NCBI GenBank assembly: GCA_965261105.1
Contig: CBDHCM010000006.1
Span: 1,860,001-1,924,000 of the forward strand
DNA length: 64,000 nt
Direction of reading: 5' to 3'
Origin: Aldehydirespirator sp965261105
Lineage (GTDB): Bacteria > Actinomycetota > Acidimicrobiia > Acidimicrobiales > Aldehydirespiratoraceae
Shown here in pieces: positions 43,038-50,942 of this stretch. The position numbers and the translations under genes are program-made. Each line of letters opens with the position of its first letter. Position 1 is the first letter of the stretch. The notes below the pieces were generated by a model. The model had not been told where the DNA came from, ran no database searches, and saw only the letters and a list, made by a program, of their open reading frames with translations.

Positions 43038-44399
43038 ATGCGGAGCTTCGACCTGCTGATCATCGGCGCGGGCTCGGGCAACTCGGTGATCGGGCCCGAG
43101 CACGACGACTGGGACATCGCCATCGCCGAGCACGGCCTGTTCGGCGGCACCTGCCTCAACGTCGGATGCATCCCGTCCAAGATGTTCGTGTACGCCGCCG
43201 AGGTTGCCGCGCTGGCCGCCGACTCCGTACGGCTGGGCATCCACACCCGCTTCGACGGCGCCGACTGGTCCGCGGTGCGCGATCGGGTCTTCGGCCGGAT
43301 CGACCCGATCGCCGAGGGCGGGCTCACCTACCGGCAGGGTCTGCCCAACGTGACCGTCTACACCGACACCGCCCGCTTCGTCGGGCCCCGCACGGTGACG
43401 GTGGGAGACGAGACCATCACCGCCGAGCGGATCGTGGTCGCGGCCGGAGCCCGAGCCGCCATTCCCGACGTCGAAGGTCTGGCGACCTGCGGATACCACA
43501 CCTCCGACACGATCATGCGCCTCGATGACCTTCCCGGGCGGCTGCTGGTGCTGGGCGGGGGCTACATCGCCGCAGAGCTGGGCTCGGTCATGGGCGCCTT
43601 CGGCTCGCAAGTAACCTTCGTGCTTCGAGGCGACACCTTCCTGCGCCGGGAGGACGACGAGATCCGCCGGCGCTTCACCTCGGCCTACAGTCGCCGCTTC
43701 GATGTGCGCTTCAACACGCGGGTGCTCGCCGCCCGCCGCGACGGCACAGAGGTGGTGCTCGAAGTGCAGGACGACCAGGGCGACCGCACCGAGCTGCGAG
43801 CCGACGATCTGCTGGTGGCCACCGGCCGGATACCCAACGGCGACCGGCTGAACGTGGCCGCCGCGGGCATCGCCACCGACCCCGCCGGCCATGTGGTGAC
43901 CGACGACCAGCGCCGCACCGCCGCCGAGGGCGTGTGGGCGTTGGGCGACGTCACCAATCCGGTGCAGCTCAAGCACGTCGCCAACCACGAGGCCCGGGTG
44001 GTGCGCCACAACCTGTCCCATCCTGAAGACCCGCTCGGCGTCGATGACCGCTTCGTCCCCCACGCCGTGTTCGGCCATCCCCAGGTGGCCGGCGTCGGCC
44101 TGACCGAACGGGAGTGCCGGCAGCGCGGCCTCCCCTGCCGGAGCCACGTGCAGCCCTTCAGTTCGGCCGCCTACGGCTGGGCCATGGAGGACACCGAGAG
44201 CGCGGTCAAGGTGATCGCCCACTCCGATACCCGCCGCCTGCTGGGAGCCCACATCATCGGCCCCCAGGCGTCCACCCTCATCCAGCAGCTCATCCAGGGC
44301 ATGCACTTCGATCTGACCGTCGACCAGATGGCCCGCCACCAGTACTACATCCACCCAGCCCTGCCCGAGGTAGTCGAACAGGCCCTCCTCGAGCTCTAG
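43038..44399 (+). CDS. mtr: Mycothione reductase
   Basis: 453 aa flavoprotein disulfide reductase. FAD motif LLIIGAGSGNSVI, redox pair Cys39 and Cys44 in GGTCLNVGCIPSKMFV, NADPH motif VLGGGYIAAELGSV, GVWALGDVTNPVQLKHVANH and the C-terminal active-site HPALPEVVEQALLEL. The GNSVIGPEHDDWDIAI N-terminus is typical of mycothione reductase, not of lipoamide dehydrogenase (which would be the GcvL). It keeps mycothiol reduced; this thiol is limited to actinobacteria, which supports the placement of the organism. Confidence 0.88.
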   Translation: MRSFDLLIIGAGSGNSVIGPEHDDWDIAIAEHGLFGGTCLNVGCIPSKMFVYAAEVAALAADSVRLGIHTRFDGADWSAVRDRVFGRIDPIAEGGLTYRQGLPNVTVYTDTARFVGPRTVTVGDETITAERIVVAAGARAAIPDVEGLATCGYHTSDTIMRLDDLPGRLLVLGGGYIAAELGSVMGAFGSQVTFVLRGDTFLRREDDEIRRRFTSAYSRRFDVRFNTRVLAARRDGTEVVLEVQDDQGDRTELRADDLLVATGRIPNGDRLNVAAAGIATDPAGHVVTDDQRRTAAEGVWALGDVTNPVQLKHVANHEARVVRHNLSHPEDPLGVDDRFVPHAVFGHPQVAGVGLTERECRQRGLPCRSHVQPFSSAAYGWAMEDTESAVKVIAHSDTRRLLGAHIIGPQASTLIQQLIQGMHFDLTVDQMARHQYYIHPALPEVVEQALLEL

Positions 44400-44435
44400 A
44401 ACGAGCCCTGCCGGGGGGTCCGTATGCTGGGATGC

Positions 44436-45542
44436 ATGGCCAGCACGTTCGGCACCCTGTTCCGGGTCACGACCTTCGGTGAGTCGCACGGCGGCGCGGT
44501 GGGCGCGGTGGTCGACGGCTGCCCCCCCAGGCTGGCTCTCGACCCCGCGGACGTTCAGGCCGACCTGGACCGGCGCCGCCCGGGCCAGAGCCGGCTGGTG
44601 ACCCAGCGGGGCGAGACCGACACCGCCGAGATCCTGTCCGGGACCTTCGGCGGTTACACCACCGGCACTCCCCTAGCGGTGCTGGTGCGCAACTCCGACG
44701 CCCGCCCCGAGGCCTACGAGCACCTGCGCGACGTGTACCGACCCTCCCACGCCGACTACACCTACGACGTCAAGTACGGCTTCCGGGACTGGACCGGCGG
44801 AGGCCGGGCGTCGGCCCGCGAGACCGTCGGACGGGTGGCGGCGGCTGCCATCGCCCGCAAGCTGCTGCAGGCTGCGGCCGGCGTCGAGGTCTTGGGGTGG
44901 GTGCAATCGGTGCACGACATCGAAGCGGCTGCCGATTCGGCCGCGGTGACCCGCGCCGACGTGGAGGCGGGCCCCACCCGCTGCCCCGACCCGGCCGCGG
45001 CGGACCTGATGGCGGAGGCCATCGAGGCGGCCCGGCGTGACGGCAACTCCTTCGGCGGCGTGGTGGAATGCGTGTGCCGCGGCGTGCCTGCCGGGCTCGG
45101 CGAGCCGGTGTTCGACAAGCTCGAGGCGGCTCTGGCCGGCGCCATGCTGTCGCTGCCGGCCGCCAAGGGCTTCGAGATCGGCAGCGGCTTCGCCGGCACC
45201 CGCCTAACCGGCCTGGCTCACAACGATCCGTTCAGGCCTGATGCGGACGACGGGATCCGCACCGCCTCCAACCGCTCCGGGGGCGTGCAGGGCGGCATCT
45301 CCAACGGCGAGGACATCGTGGTGCGGGTGGCTTTCAAGCCCACGTCGACGATCGCGTCCGAGCAGCAGACGGTCACCCGCGGCGGGGAGGCCGCGACCCT
45401 GGCCGCCCGCGGCCGTCACGACCCGTGCGTGCTTCCGAGGGCGGTGCCCATGGTCGAGGCCATGGCCCTGCTGGTGCTCGCCGACCACTGGCTGCGCCAG
45501 CAGGCCGTCGACGTGCTGCCGCCCCTGCCGGAACTTCCCTGA
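44436..45542 (+). CDS. aroC: Chorismate synthase
   Basis: 368 aa from ATG 44436 (MASTFGTLFRVTTFGESHGG). Conserved blocks GESHGGAVGAVVDGCPP, RRPGQSRLVTQRGETD, DYTYDVKYGFRDWTGGGRAS and RTASNRSGGVQGGISNGEDI. FMN-dependent last step to chorismate. 36 bp after mtr. No other shikimate gene is in the window. Convergent with gcvT. Confidence 0.97.
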   Translation: MASTFGTLFRVTTFGESHGGAVGAVVDGCPPRLALDPADVQADLDRRRPGQSRLVTQRGETDTAEILSGTFGGYTTGTPLAVLVRNSDARPEAYEHLRDVYRPSHADYTYDVKYGFRDWTGGGRASARETVGRVAAAAIARKLLQAAAGVEVLGWVQSVHDIEAAADSAAVTRADVEAGPTRCPDPAAADLMAEAIEAARRDGNSFGGVVECVCRGVPAGLGEPVFDKLEAALAGAMLSLPAAKGFEIGSGFAGTRLTGLAHNDPFRPDADDGIRTASNRSGGVQGGISNGEDIVVRVAFKPTSTIASEQQTVTRGGEAATLAARGRHDPCVLPRAVPMVEAMALLVLADHWLRQQAVDVLPPLPELP

Positions 45543-45563
45543 TCCTGGCCGGCTCCGCCGCGA

Positions 45564-46637
45564 TCAGCGGTGGAAGGGGGGCTTGACCACCTCGGCCGGC
45601 AGGTCCCGGCCCCGCACGTCGATGACCACGGCGTCGCCGACGCCGACATCGGGGGCCAGGAACGCCAGCGCGATGCCCTGGCCCAGCACCGGCGAGAAGT
45701 TGCCGCTGGTGACCACGCCGACCTCGTCGTCGCCTCGCCGAACCGGGCAGCCGTCACGGGGCGGGCGGCCCTTCTCGGCCAGCAGGCCCCGCAACCGCCG
45801 GTGCGGCCCGACTTCGCGCTCAGCTCCCAGCGCGTCCCGGCCCCTGAAGTCGCCCTTGTCCCAGCGCACGACCCAGCCCAATCCGGCCTGGAGCGGAGTG
45901 ATGCCGGGGCCGAGCTCGTGACCGTGCAGGGGCAGCCCGGCCTCCAGGCGCAAAGTGTCGCGCGCCCCCAGCCCGGCCGGCGAGATCCCTGCGTCGACCA
46001 GCCGCTGCCACACGTTCGCAGCGTCCCCGACGCCGACGGCCATCTCCACGCCGTCCTCGCCGGTGTAGCCGGTGCCGGCCACGGTGACCGGGACCTCGCC
46101 GAAGCGGCCGGCCGCCACCTTGAACCGGCCCACCGAGGCGACCTCGTCGCCGCCCGCCGCCGCGAGGCGGGAACGGGCCTCGGGACCCTGCACCGCGATC
46201 ACGGCCCGATCGGCGGTCACGTCTGTCATGTCGAGCTCGCCCGACGCCTCCGTCAGGGCGCCGACGACACGGTCTGTGTTGGAGGCGTTGGGCATCACGT
46301 CGAAGCTGTCCGAGCCAACCCACCACACGATGACGTCGTCGAGCACCGAGGCGTCGGAGGGGTCGAGCAGGTGGGTGTACTGGGCCGCCCCGACACCGAC
46401 GCGGTTCAAGTCGTTGGTCAGCGCCCACTGCAGGGCGCGGTGCGCGGCGGAACCCTGCACCCTCACCGTCCCCAGATGCGACACGTCGAAGAGGGCCGCG
46501 CCCGTTCGGCAGGCCATGTGCTCGGCCACAGTGCCGGTCTCGTATTGCAGCGGCATCTCCCAGCCCCCGAACGGCACCAGCTTCGCGCCGGACCGCTCGT
46601 GCACATCGTGCAGTGGAGAGCGTCGCAGATCTGCCAT
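45564..46637 (-). CDS. gcvT: Aminomethyltransferase, T-protein of the glycine cleavage system
   Basis: 357 aa from ATG 46634-46637 (MADLRRSPLHDVHERSGAKL). Transfers the aminomethyl carbon to tetrahydrofolate. FDVSHLGTVRVQGSAAHRAL, VQGPEARSRLAAAGGDE, GTGYTGEDGVEMAVGVGDAA, LRLEAGLPLHGHELG are the usual blocks. The ORF could start 18 codons further upstream. Behind the MerR and PD-(D/E)XK-like genes on the same strand. Confidence 0.95.
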   Translation of the reverse strand: MADLRRSPLHDVHERSGAKLVPFGGWEMPLQYETGTVAEHMACRTGAALFDVSHLGTVRVQGSAAHRALQWALTNDLNRVGVGAAQYTHLLDPSDASVLDDVIVWWVGSDSFDVMPNASNTDRVVGALTEASGELDMTDVTADRAVIAVQGPEARSRLAAAGGDEVASVGRFKVAAGRFGEVPVTVAGTGYTGEDGVEMAVGVGDAANVWQRLVDAGISPAGLGARDTLRLEAGLPLHGHELGPGITPLQAGLGWVVRWDKGDFRGRDALGAEREVGPHRRLRGLLAEKGRPPRDGCPVRRGDDEVGVVTSGNFSPVLGQGIALAFLAPDVGVGDAVVIDVRGRDLPAEVVKPPFHR

Positions 46638-46651
46638 CACTACGGTCTGGC

Positions 46652-46972
46652 TCAGGCGGCGACGGCGAGCCCGTACTTGCGGCCGATCCACTCCATGTCG
46701 CGGCGGTTCAGGAACTTCACCTGAACGTCCGGGTGAGTCTCGGCGAGGAGTCTCAGCTTCTGCTTCTTGCGGTTGACCAGCCGCTGCTGAAGCGTGGTGA
46801 GCTCCACGTACATGTCGAAGTCGGGCAGGTAGAAGTCCGGTGTGAACCCGCAGGCCGTGTTCCCGTCGGAGTCCCGCTCGAGCACGAACATGCGCGGCTC
46901 GTACTCCCAGCGGACGCCGTAGGAGTCGAGCAGGTCGGCGAACGACTGCTCGGAGGGGTGGGCAAACTTCAT
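46652..46972 (-). CDS. Small PD-(D/E)XK-like protein, putative nuclease
   Basis: 106 aa from ATG 46972 (MKFAHPSEQSFADLLDSYGV). It has WEYEPRMFVLER, then GFTPDFYLPDFDMYVELTT, followed by a Lys/Arg-rich helix (RLVNRKKQKLRLL). P-D ... D ... E-L-T resembles the PD-(D/E)XK core of restriction-like or Vsr-like nucleases, but the canonical K after E is replaced by T (the E-x-T variant). It sits 4 bp after the downstream MerR gene and 14 bp before gcvT, so probably within the operon. Role unknown. Confidence 0.7.
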   Translation of the reverse strand: MKFAHPSEQSFADLLDSYGVRWEYEPRMFVLERDSDGNTACGFTPDFYLPDFDMYVELTTLQQRLVNRKKQKLRLLAETHPDVQVKFLNRRDMEWIGRKYGLAVAA

Positions 46973-46976
46973 AGGG

Positions 46977-47480
46977 TCAGGACTCGCCCATCGCGGCCTG
47001 AACATCGTCCCCGCCAGCCTCATCGTCCTCATCGTCCTCGGCGGCGACGGACGGGCGCAACTCGATGATGGCCGCGTCCACCTCGCGTCCGATGTTCGAC
47101 AGCGGCAGCACCCCCTGCCCCCTCTGCAGGGCGTCGATCAGGTCGTCCTGGGTCCGCACGATGGCGGCGTTGGGGCCATCGATCACAAGATTGGCCGAGG
47201 AGATGTCCACCCCGAGCTCGTTGCGGATGTAGTCGAAGATGGCGCGCACTTTCTCAAGCTTGATCCCGTTGTCGAGGAGCCGTTTGATGACCTTGAGCTT
47301 GACCAGGTCGCCGTAGCTGTACTGGCGCCTGCTTCCGCTGCCCGCGGCCTGCGCCAGGGAGGGAACGATGAGCTCGGTGCGGGCCCAGTAGTCGAGCTGT
47401 CGGTAGGTGATGCCGACAACATCGGCGGTGAGCTTGGCGTTGTACCCCTGGTTGGGCACTGCTTCGGTGTCTCGTGCCAT
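46977..47480 (-). CDS. MerR-family regulator (Rv1830-like)
   Basis: 167 aa from ATG 47480 (MARDTEAVPNQGYNAKLT). MerR helix-turn-helix: ADVVGITYRQLDYWARTELI, SRRQYSYGDLVKLKVIKRLL, GIKLEKVRAIFDYIRNEL. The C-terminus is acidic (EDDEDDEAGGDD). No Cys ligands, so not a metal sensor. The same position and type are known from the gcvH-garA-MerR-DUF151-MerR block of mycobacteria. Confidence 0.9.
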   Translation of the reverse strand: MARDTEAVPNQGYNAKLTADVVGITYRQLDYWARTELIVPSLAQAAGSGSRRQYSYGDLVKLKVIKRLLDNGIKLEKVRAIFDYIRNELGVDISSANLVIDGPNAAIVRTQDDLIDALQRGQGVLPLSNIGREVDAAIIELRPSVAAEDDEDDEAGGDDVQAAMGES

Positions 47481-47675
47481 GAGTCGCTCCTCGTGTAGTT
47501 GGGCGACTGCCGCTGGAGGCAACCGCAATGACAGCGCCGAAATTACGATGCTGTCACCTGTGGAAACTCTACGGTGGGCGCGGGCGCGAGTCAAACACCG
47601 GCGGTGGAATGCTCATCGGCGCGGTTCAACTCCGGCCCGGGAACTCATGTCGGCGCGCGGCAACCGCGCCCGCGG

Positions 47676-48176
47676 CTACTGGTTGCCGAAGTCCTCGGGG
47701 GAGACCGAGTCGATGAACTCCTTGAACTGTTCGACGACCTCGTCGGCCTGCTGCCGGCCTGCGACCGCGCTGCCGTCGGCGGTGTAGCCGGCCTCGTCGA
47801 TCACCGACTCCTCGACGAAGATCGGCGTGCCGGTGCGGGCCGCCAGGGCGATGGCGTCGGACGGGCGGCTCGACAGCACGAACTGGCCGCCGTCGCGCTG
47901 CAGGTGCAGCTCGGCGTAGAAGGTCTTGTCCCGAAGCTCGGTGACCACGACCCGCTCGACGTCGGCGGAAAGCTCCTCGAGCACGTTGCGCAGCAGGTCG
48001 TGGGTCATGGGCCGCGGAGTGGTCCGGCCGTCGAGGGCCATAGCGATGGCGGTCGCCTCGGGCGCGCCGATGAAGATGGGAAGGAGCCGCGCCGAATCGG
48101 ACATCTCCCGGAGCAACACGATCGGCGCGTTGGACGGCAGCTCCACCCGTACTCCGAGCAGTTCCATCTGCTGCAC
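47676..48176 (-). CDS. DUF151 / bifunctional nuclease family protein
   Basis: 166 aa. BFN domain: MELLGVRVELPSNAPIVLLR, LPIFIGAPEATAIAMALDGR, RPMTHDLLRNVLEELSADVE, FYAELHL...LSSRPSDAIALAARTGTPIF. Homologue of Rv1829. Some relatives degrade RNA and DNA in vitro; a physiological role is not settled. Located between the two MerR genes, but hpt separates it from the first. Confidence 0.92.
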   Translation of the reverse strand: MQQMELLGVRVELPSNAPIVLLREMSDSARLLPIFIGAPEATAIAMALDGRTTPRPMTHDLLRNVLEELSADVERVVVTELRDKTFYAELHLQRDGGQFVLSSRPSDAIALAARTGTPIFVEESVIDEAGYTADGSAVAGRQQADEVVEQFKEFIDSVSPEDFGNQ

Positions 48177-48200
48177 GTCGGCATCCTACTCCAGCCCGGA

Positions 48201-48297
48201 GGCCGAGCGGATAGGCCGCAGTCTCACGAAGATGTTGCGGGGCGCGCCGCGAGGCCGTGGCCCGAGCGGCCCGCGGGCGCAGCGAACAAGAGCGGGA
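48201..48297 (+). repeat. Dispersed repeat, copy 3 (inverted, downstream of hpt)
   Basis: Plus strand GGCCGAGCGGATAGGCCGC, then a variable 35 bp, then GCGAGGCCGTGGCCCGAGCG and AGCGAACAAGAGCGGGA. Copy 2 has the same two blocks in the opposite orientation on the other side of hpt. It fills most of the gap between hpt and the DUF151 gene. Confidence 0.8.
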
Positions 48298-48327
48298 GAC
48301 ACAACCCTGCACCGCGAGGCGGTACCT

Positions 48328-48963
48328 CTATCCAAGGGGCCCCTTGCTGCCCGTCGATCCGTAGAAGACCGGAACGTACACGTCCGGGTCGACGTCCAGC
48401 AATTTCATGTCAGCCGCCGCGACCAGCCGGAGGTTGCGGTACCGGCCCTCGTGGTCGAGTCCGTAGCCGATCACGAAGGAATCGGAGACCTCCACGCCCG
48501 CGAAGTCGATCTCCACCGGCACTACTCGCCGGACCCGCCGATCCAGCAGAGCGCACACCGCCACCGACCGGGGCCTGCGACGTTCCAGCTGCGACCGCAG
48601 GAACGCCGTGCTCAGACCGGTGTCGACGATGTCCTCGACGATCACGGCGTGTCGGCCCGCGATGTCGAGGTCGAGGTCCTTGAGCAGGCGAACCCGGCCC
48701 GAGCCGGGGGTGTAGGGGGTGATGGCCATGAAGTCCACACTCACGGGAACGGTCATGGCCCGCACCAGGTCGGCCAGGAACGGAACGCTGCCTCGCAGCA
48801 CCCCGATGAGAATCGCGCCGTCGGGGTAGCGGGCCGACATCTCGGCGGCCAGGCGGACGATGGTCGCTTCGATCTGCTTTGCGGTGAGCAGCACGCGCGG
48901 CTCCGGAGCCCCCGCGGCGTTAGGGACTGCGCGCATGGGTGCGACCGCCTCGCGATCAGGCAT
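48328..48963 (-). CDS. hpt: Hypoxanthine phosphoribosyltransferase
   Basis: 211 aa. Purine salvage: hypoxanthine or guanine plus PRPP to IMP or GMP. Seen: GAILIGVLRGSVPFLADLVR (PPi loop), VDFMAITPY, PRPP motif VIVEDIVDTGLST, VPVEIDFAGVEVSDSFVIGY and the base-binding DHEGRYRNL. The first 25 residues are a nonconserved extension. hpt is not part of this block in mycobacteria and is bordered by inverted dispersed repeats, so it may have been inserted here. Confidence 0.95.
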   Translation of the reverse strand: MPDREAVAPMRAVPNAAGAPEPRVLLTAKQIEATIVRLAAEMSARYPDGAILIGVLRGSVPFLADLVRAMTVPVSVDFMAITPYTPGSGRVRLLKDLDLDIAGRHAVIVEDIVDTGLSTAFLRSQLERRRPRSVAVCALLDRRVRRVVPVEIDFAGVEVSDSFVIGYGLDHEGRYRNLRLVAAADMKLLDVDPDVYVPVFYGSTGSKGPLG

Positions 48964-48969
48964 CGTGAT

Positions 48970-49066
48970 TCCCGCTCTTGTTCGCTTCGCTCACGGGCCG
49001 CTCGGGCCACGGCCTCGCTCGACGTTTCGTGGAGCCCTTCATGATTCGCGGCCTATCCGCTCGGCC
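48970..49066 (-). repeat. Dispersed repeat, copy 2 (directly upstream of hpt)
   Basis: On the minus strand GGCCGAGCGGATAGGCCGC, a variable middle, GCGAGGCCGTGGCCCGAGCG and GAACAAGAGCGGGA, ending seven bases before the hpt ATG. The last block equals copy 1 in front of uvrB. Confidence 0.8.
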
Positions 49067-49084
49067 TCTTGGCCGACACTTTCG

Positions 49085-49855
49085 TCACTCCAGGTGTGGC
49101 CGCAGCAGCCGCCGCAGCATTAGGCGGCGCAGGGACTCGGTCAGCTCCACGATCTGGGTGAACTCCGCGCGCAGCCTCAGTGTGTCGTTGCGCGCTATGA
49201 GCGCTCCCAGCACCTGCTCGTAGACGCCGGCCTCCCGGTCGGCGGCGAGCTTGAACATCCGCAGATTCCGCGCCGGTATGCCATGCGCCGCCAGAGCTGC
49301 GGCCGTCCTCGCGGTGAGCAGCGCCTCGTGGTCGAACGTCGCCTCGGTGTCGGTGCCGGAGCGCACGCGGACCGCAGCGATGATGCCGAGGCGCTGGAGC
49401 TCGGCTATCTGGTCCGGGTCCGTGCCGACGGCGTCGGCCAGTTCGGCCGCGGTGAGGCGCACCGAGCCCTCCGCTGATCCTGTTGCCGACTCCTCCGCCA
49501 CCTCGGAGTCCGCGTCCTCTCCCTCGTCGCGGCGGCGCGGCGCGAACAGCGACGGCGTTCCCGGGGAGGGGTCGCCCGCCGGGACTGCGCTCCGCAGGGC
49601 GGACGGGGGCACCTCCCCCGCGGCGAGGCGGCGCTTGATCTCCTTGAGGGGCAGGAAGTGGTCGCGCTGCTCGACCAGGATCCAGTTGAGCTGCTCGATG
49701 TCGGCGTCGAAGAATTTTCGGTAGCCCGAAGGGGTGCGCTGCGGGGAGATCAGACCCTGGCTCTCCAGGAACCGGATCTTCGAGATCGTCAGGTCGGGAT
49801 GCTCCTGCGCCAATAGCGAGAGCACCTCGCCGATGGACCGGTGACCGCGGCTCAC
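49085..49855 (-). CDS. MerR-family regulator (Rv1828-like)
   Basis: 256 aa from GTG 49855. N-terminal MerR HTH: SIGEVLSLLAQEHPDLTISK, IRFLESQGLISPQRTPSGYR, FFDADIEQLNWILVEQRDHF, PLKEIKRRLAAGE. After a low-complexity linker a second helical domain with AELADAVGTDPDQIAELQRL. Homologue of Rv1828, whose ligand and targets are only partly known. Start overlaps the FHA gene stop by 4 bp. Confidence 0.92.
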   Translation of the reverse strand: MSRGHRSIGEVLSLLAQEHPDLTISKIRFLESQGLISPQRTPSGYRKFFDADIEQLNWILVEQRDHFLPLKEIKRRLAAGEVPPSALRSAVPAGDPSPGTPSLFAPRRRDEGEDADSEVAEESATGSAEGSVRLTAAELADAVGTDPDQIAELQRLGIIAAVRVRSGTDTEATFDHEALLTARTAAALAAHGIPARNLRMFKLAADREAGVYEQVLGALIARNDTLRLRAEFTQIVELTESLRRLMLRRLLRPHLE

Positions 49856-50340
49856 TGCGGCGAGGTCCCGTGCACGAAGACGAGCTTGAACTTCCCGACC
49901 TGCACCTCGTCTCCCTCGCTGAGCTCGCCTTGCTCGACCAGGTTGCGGTTGACGTAGGTGCCGTTGAGCGAGCCCACGTCCCGGATCGAGTACCGGGCGC
50001 CGCGGCGCTCCACCTCGGCGTGGCGGCGCGACACCGTGACGTCGTCGAGGAAGATGTCGCTGTTGGGGTCGCGGCCCAGCGACACCACGTCGGCGTTGAG
50101 CGCGTAGCGAGCGCCCGCCTTGGCCCCCTGGTTGACGACGAACAGGCCCTGATGGCGCCCGAAAGCGGACCGGTCGACGAACACCGAGCCGGGCGAGGCA
50201 TCGAGCTCGACGAGGCGGTGCTCGGTGGTGGCGTCCTCGGTGGTGGCGTCCTCGGGCCGCAGCGGCGAGCCGCACGACGCGCACGCCTCTGCTCGGCGGC
50301 GGTTGCTGTGACCGCACTCCGGGCACGGCGCCGATCCCAC
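49852..50340 (-). CDS. FHA-domain protein (GarA-like) with N-terminal zinc ribbon
   Basis: 162 aa. Residues 6-24 form a Cys4 ribbon (CPECGHSNRRRAEACASCG). The FHA domain (about 75-160) shows VVSLGRDPNSDIFLDDVTVS, RRHAEVERRG, RDVGSLNGTYVN, the phosphothreonine-binding residues R, S, N. In mycobacteria GarA controls the TCA cycle and glutamate synthesis after phosphorylation of an N-terminal Thr. Here the linker has a duplicated TTEDATTE, a candidate target, produced by a 15-bp tandem duplication. Follows gcvH by 4 bp. Confidence 0.9.
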   Translation of the reverse strand: MGSAPCPECGHSNRRRAEACASCGSPLRPEDATTEDATTEHRLVELDASPGSVFVDRSAFGRHQGLFVVNQGAKAGARYALNADVVSLGRDPNSDIFLDDVTVSRRHAEVERRGARYSIRDVGSLNGTYVNRNLVEQGELSEGDEVQVGKFKLVFVHGTSPQ

Positions 50341-50344
50341 TTCC

Positions 50345-50725
50345 CTACCCCGCTATGAGGTCCCTGTAGCCGTCCGCGTCGAGCAGGCTGTCGAGCTCGG
50401 AGGCGTCGTCGAAAGTGACCGTGCAGATCCAGCCGTCGCCGTAGGGGTCCTCGTTGAGCCGCTGCGGCGCCCCGGCCAACTCGTCGTTCACCTCGGTCAC
50501 CACGCCGCTCACCGGGGAGAACAGCTCCGACACCGACTTGGTCGACTCGACCTCGCCGAAGGGCTCGCCCCGCCCGACCCGGTCGCCGACCTGGGGCAGC
50601 TCCACGTAGACGACGTCGCCCAGCGCGTCCTGCGCGTAGTCGGTGATGCCGATGCGGACGGTGTCGCCCTCGACCAGAGCCCACTCGTGGTCGCTTGAGT
50701 AGCGCAAGTGTTCAGGAATGCTCAC
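50345..50725 (-). CDS. gcvH: Glycine cleavage system H-protein
   Basis: 126 aa lipoyl carrier. HEWALVEGDTVRIGITDYAQ, LPQVGDRVGRGEPFGEVEST with the lipoylated Lys63 in ESTKSVSEL, and the C-terminal NEDPYGDGWI. Shuttles the aminomethyl group between GcvP, GcvT and the dehydrogenase L-protein (not in the window). First gene of the minus-strand operon gcvH-FHA-merR-hpt-DUF151-merR-(nuclease-like)-gcvT. Confidence 0.96.
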   Translation of the reverse strand: MSIPEHLRYSSDHEWALVEGDTVRIGITDYAQDALGDVVYVELPQVGDRVGRGEPFGEVESTKSVSELFSPVSGVVTEVNDELAGAPQRLNEDPYGDGWICTVTFDDASELDSLLDADGYRDLIAG

Positions 50726-50839
50726 AACTCGAAACTACCCCATGGATGCGACGAACTCGCGACTGCGGGCCCAGCCGGGTCGCGGCGTCGGTGCGCTTCC
50801 CGCCTATCATCGAATCAAGGCGGTGCTGTTGTGCCGCTG

Positions 50840-50940
50840 TAACCGTCTACGAAGAGTCGGAGAGGGTGGGTCTGATGGCTCTTGTTGCGCAGCGCGGGCG
50901 CGACCTTGCTATAACCGTCTACGAAGAGTCGGAGAGGGTG
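50840..50940 (+). repeat. 29-bp direct repeat in the leader of the ABC ATPase gene
   Basis: TAACCGTCTACGAAGAGTCG plus GAGAGGGTG occurs at 50840-50868 and 50912-50940, identical, 72 bp apart. The second copy ends two bases before the GTG start of the ATPase and supplies its GGAGAGGG ribosome site; the first copy supplies the same before ATG 50875. A leader ORF (50875-50961) reads through the second copy and overlaps the ATPase start. Confidence 0.85.
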
Positions 50941-50942
50941 CG

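Noticed and set aside
43038..44399. Lipoamide dehydrogenase (L-protein of glycine cleavage)
   Set aside because: N-terminus GNSVIGPEHDDWDIAI and the overall pattern fit mycothione reductase better, although location near gcv genes makes the other reading tempting.
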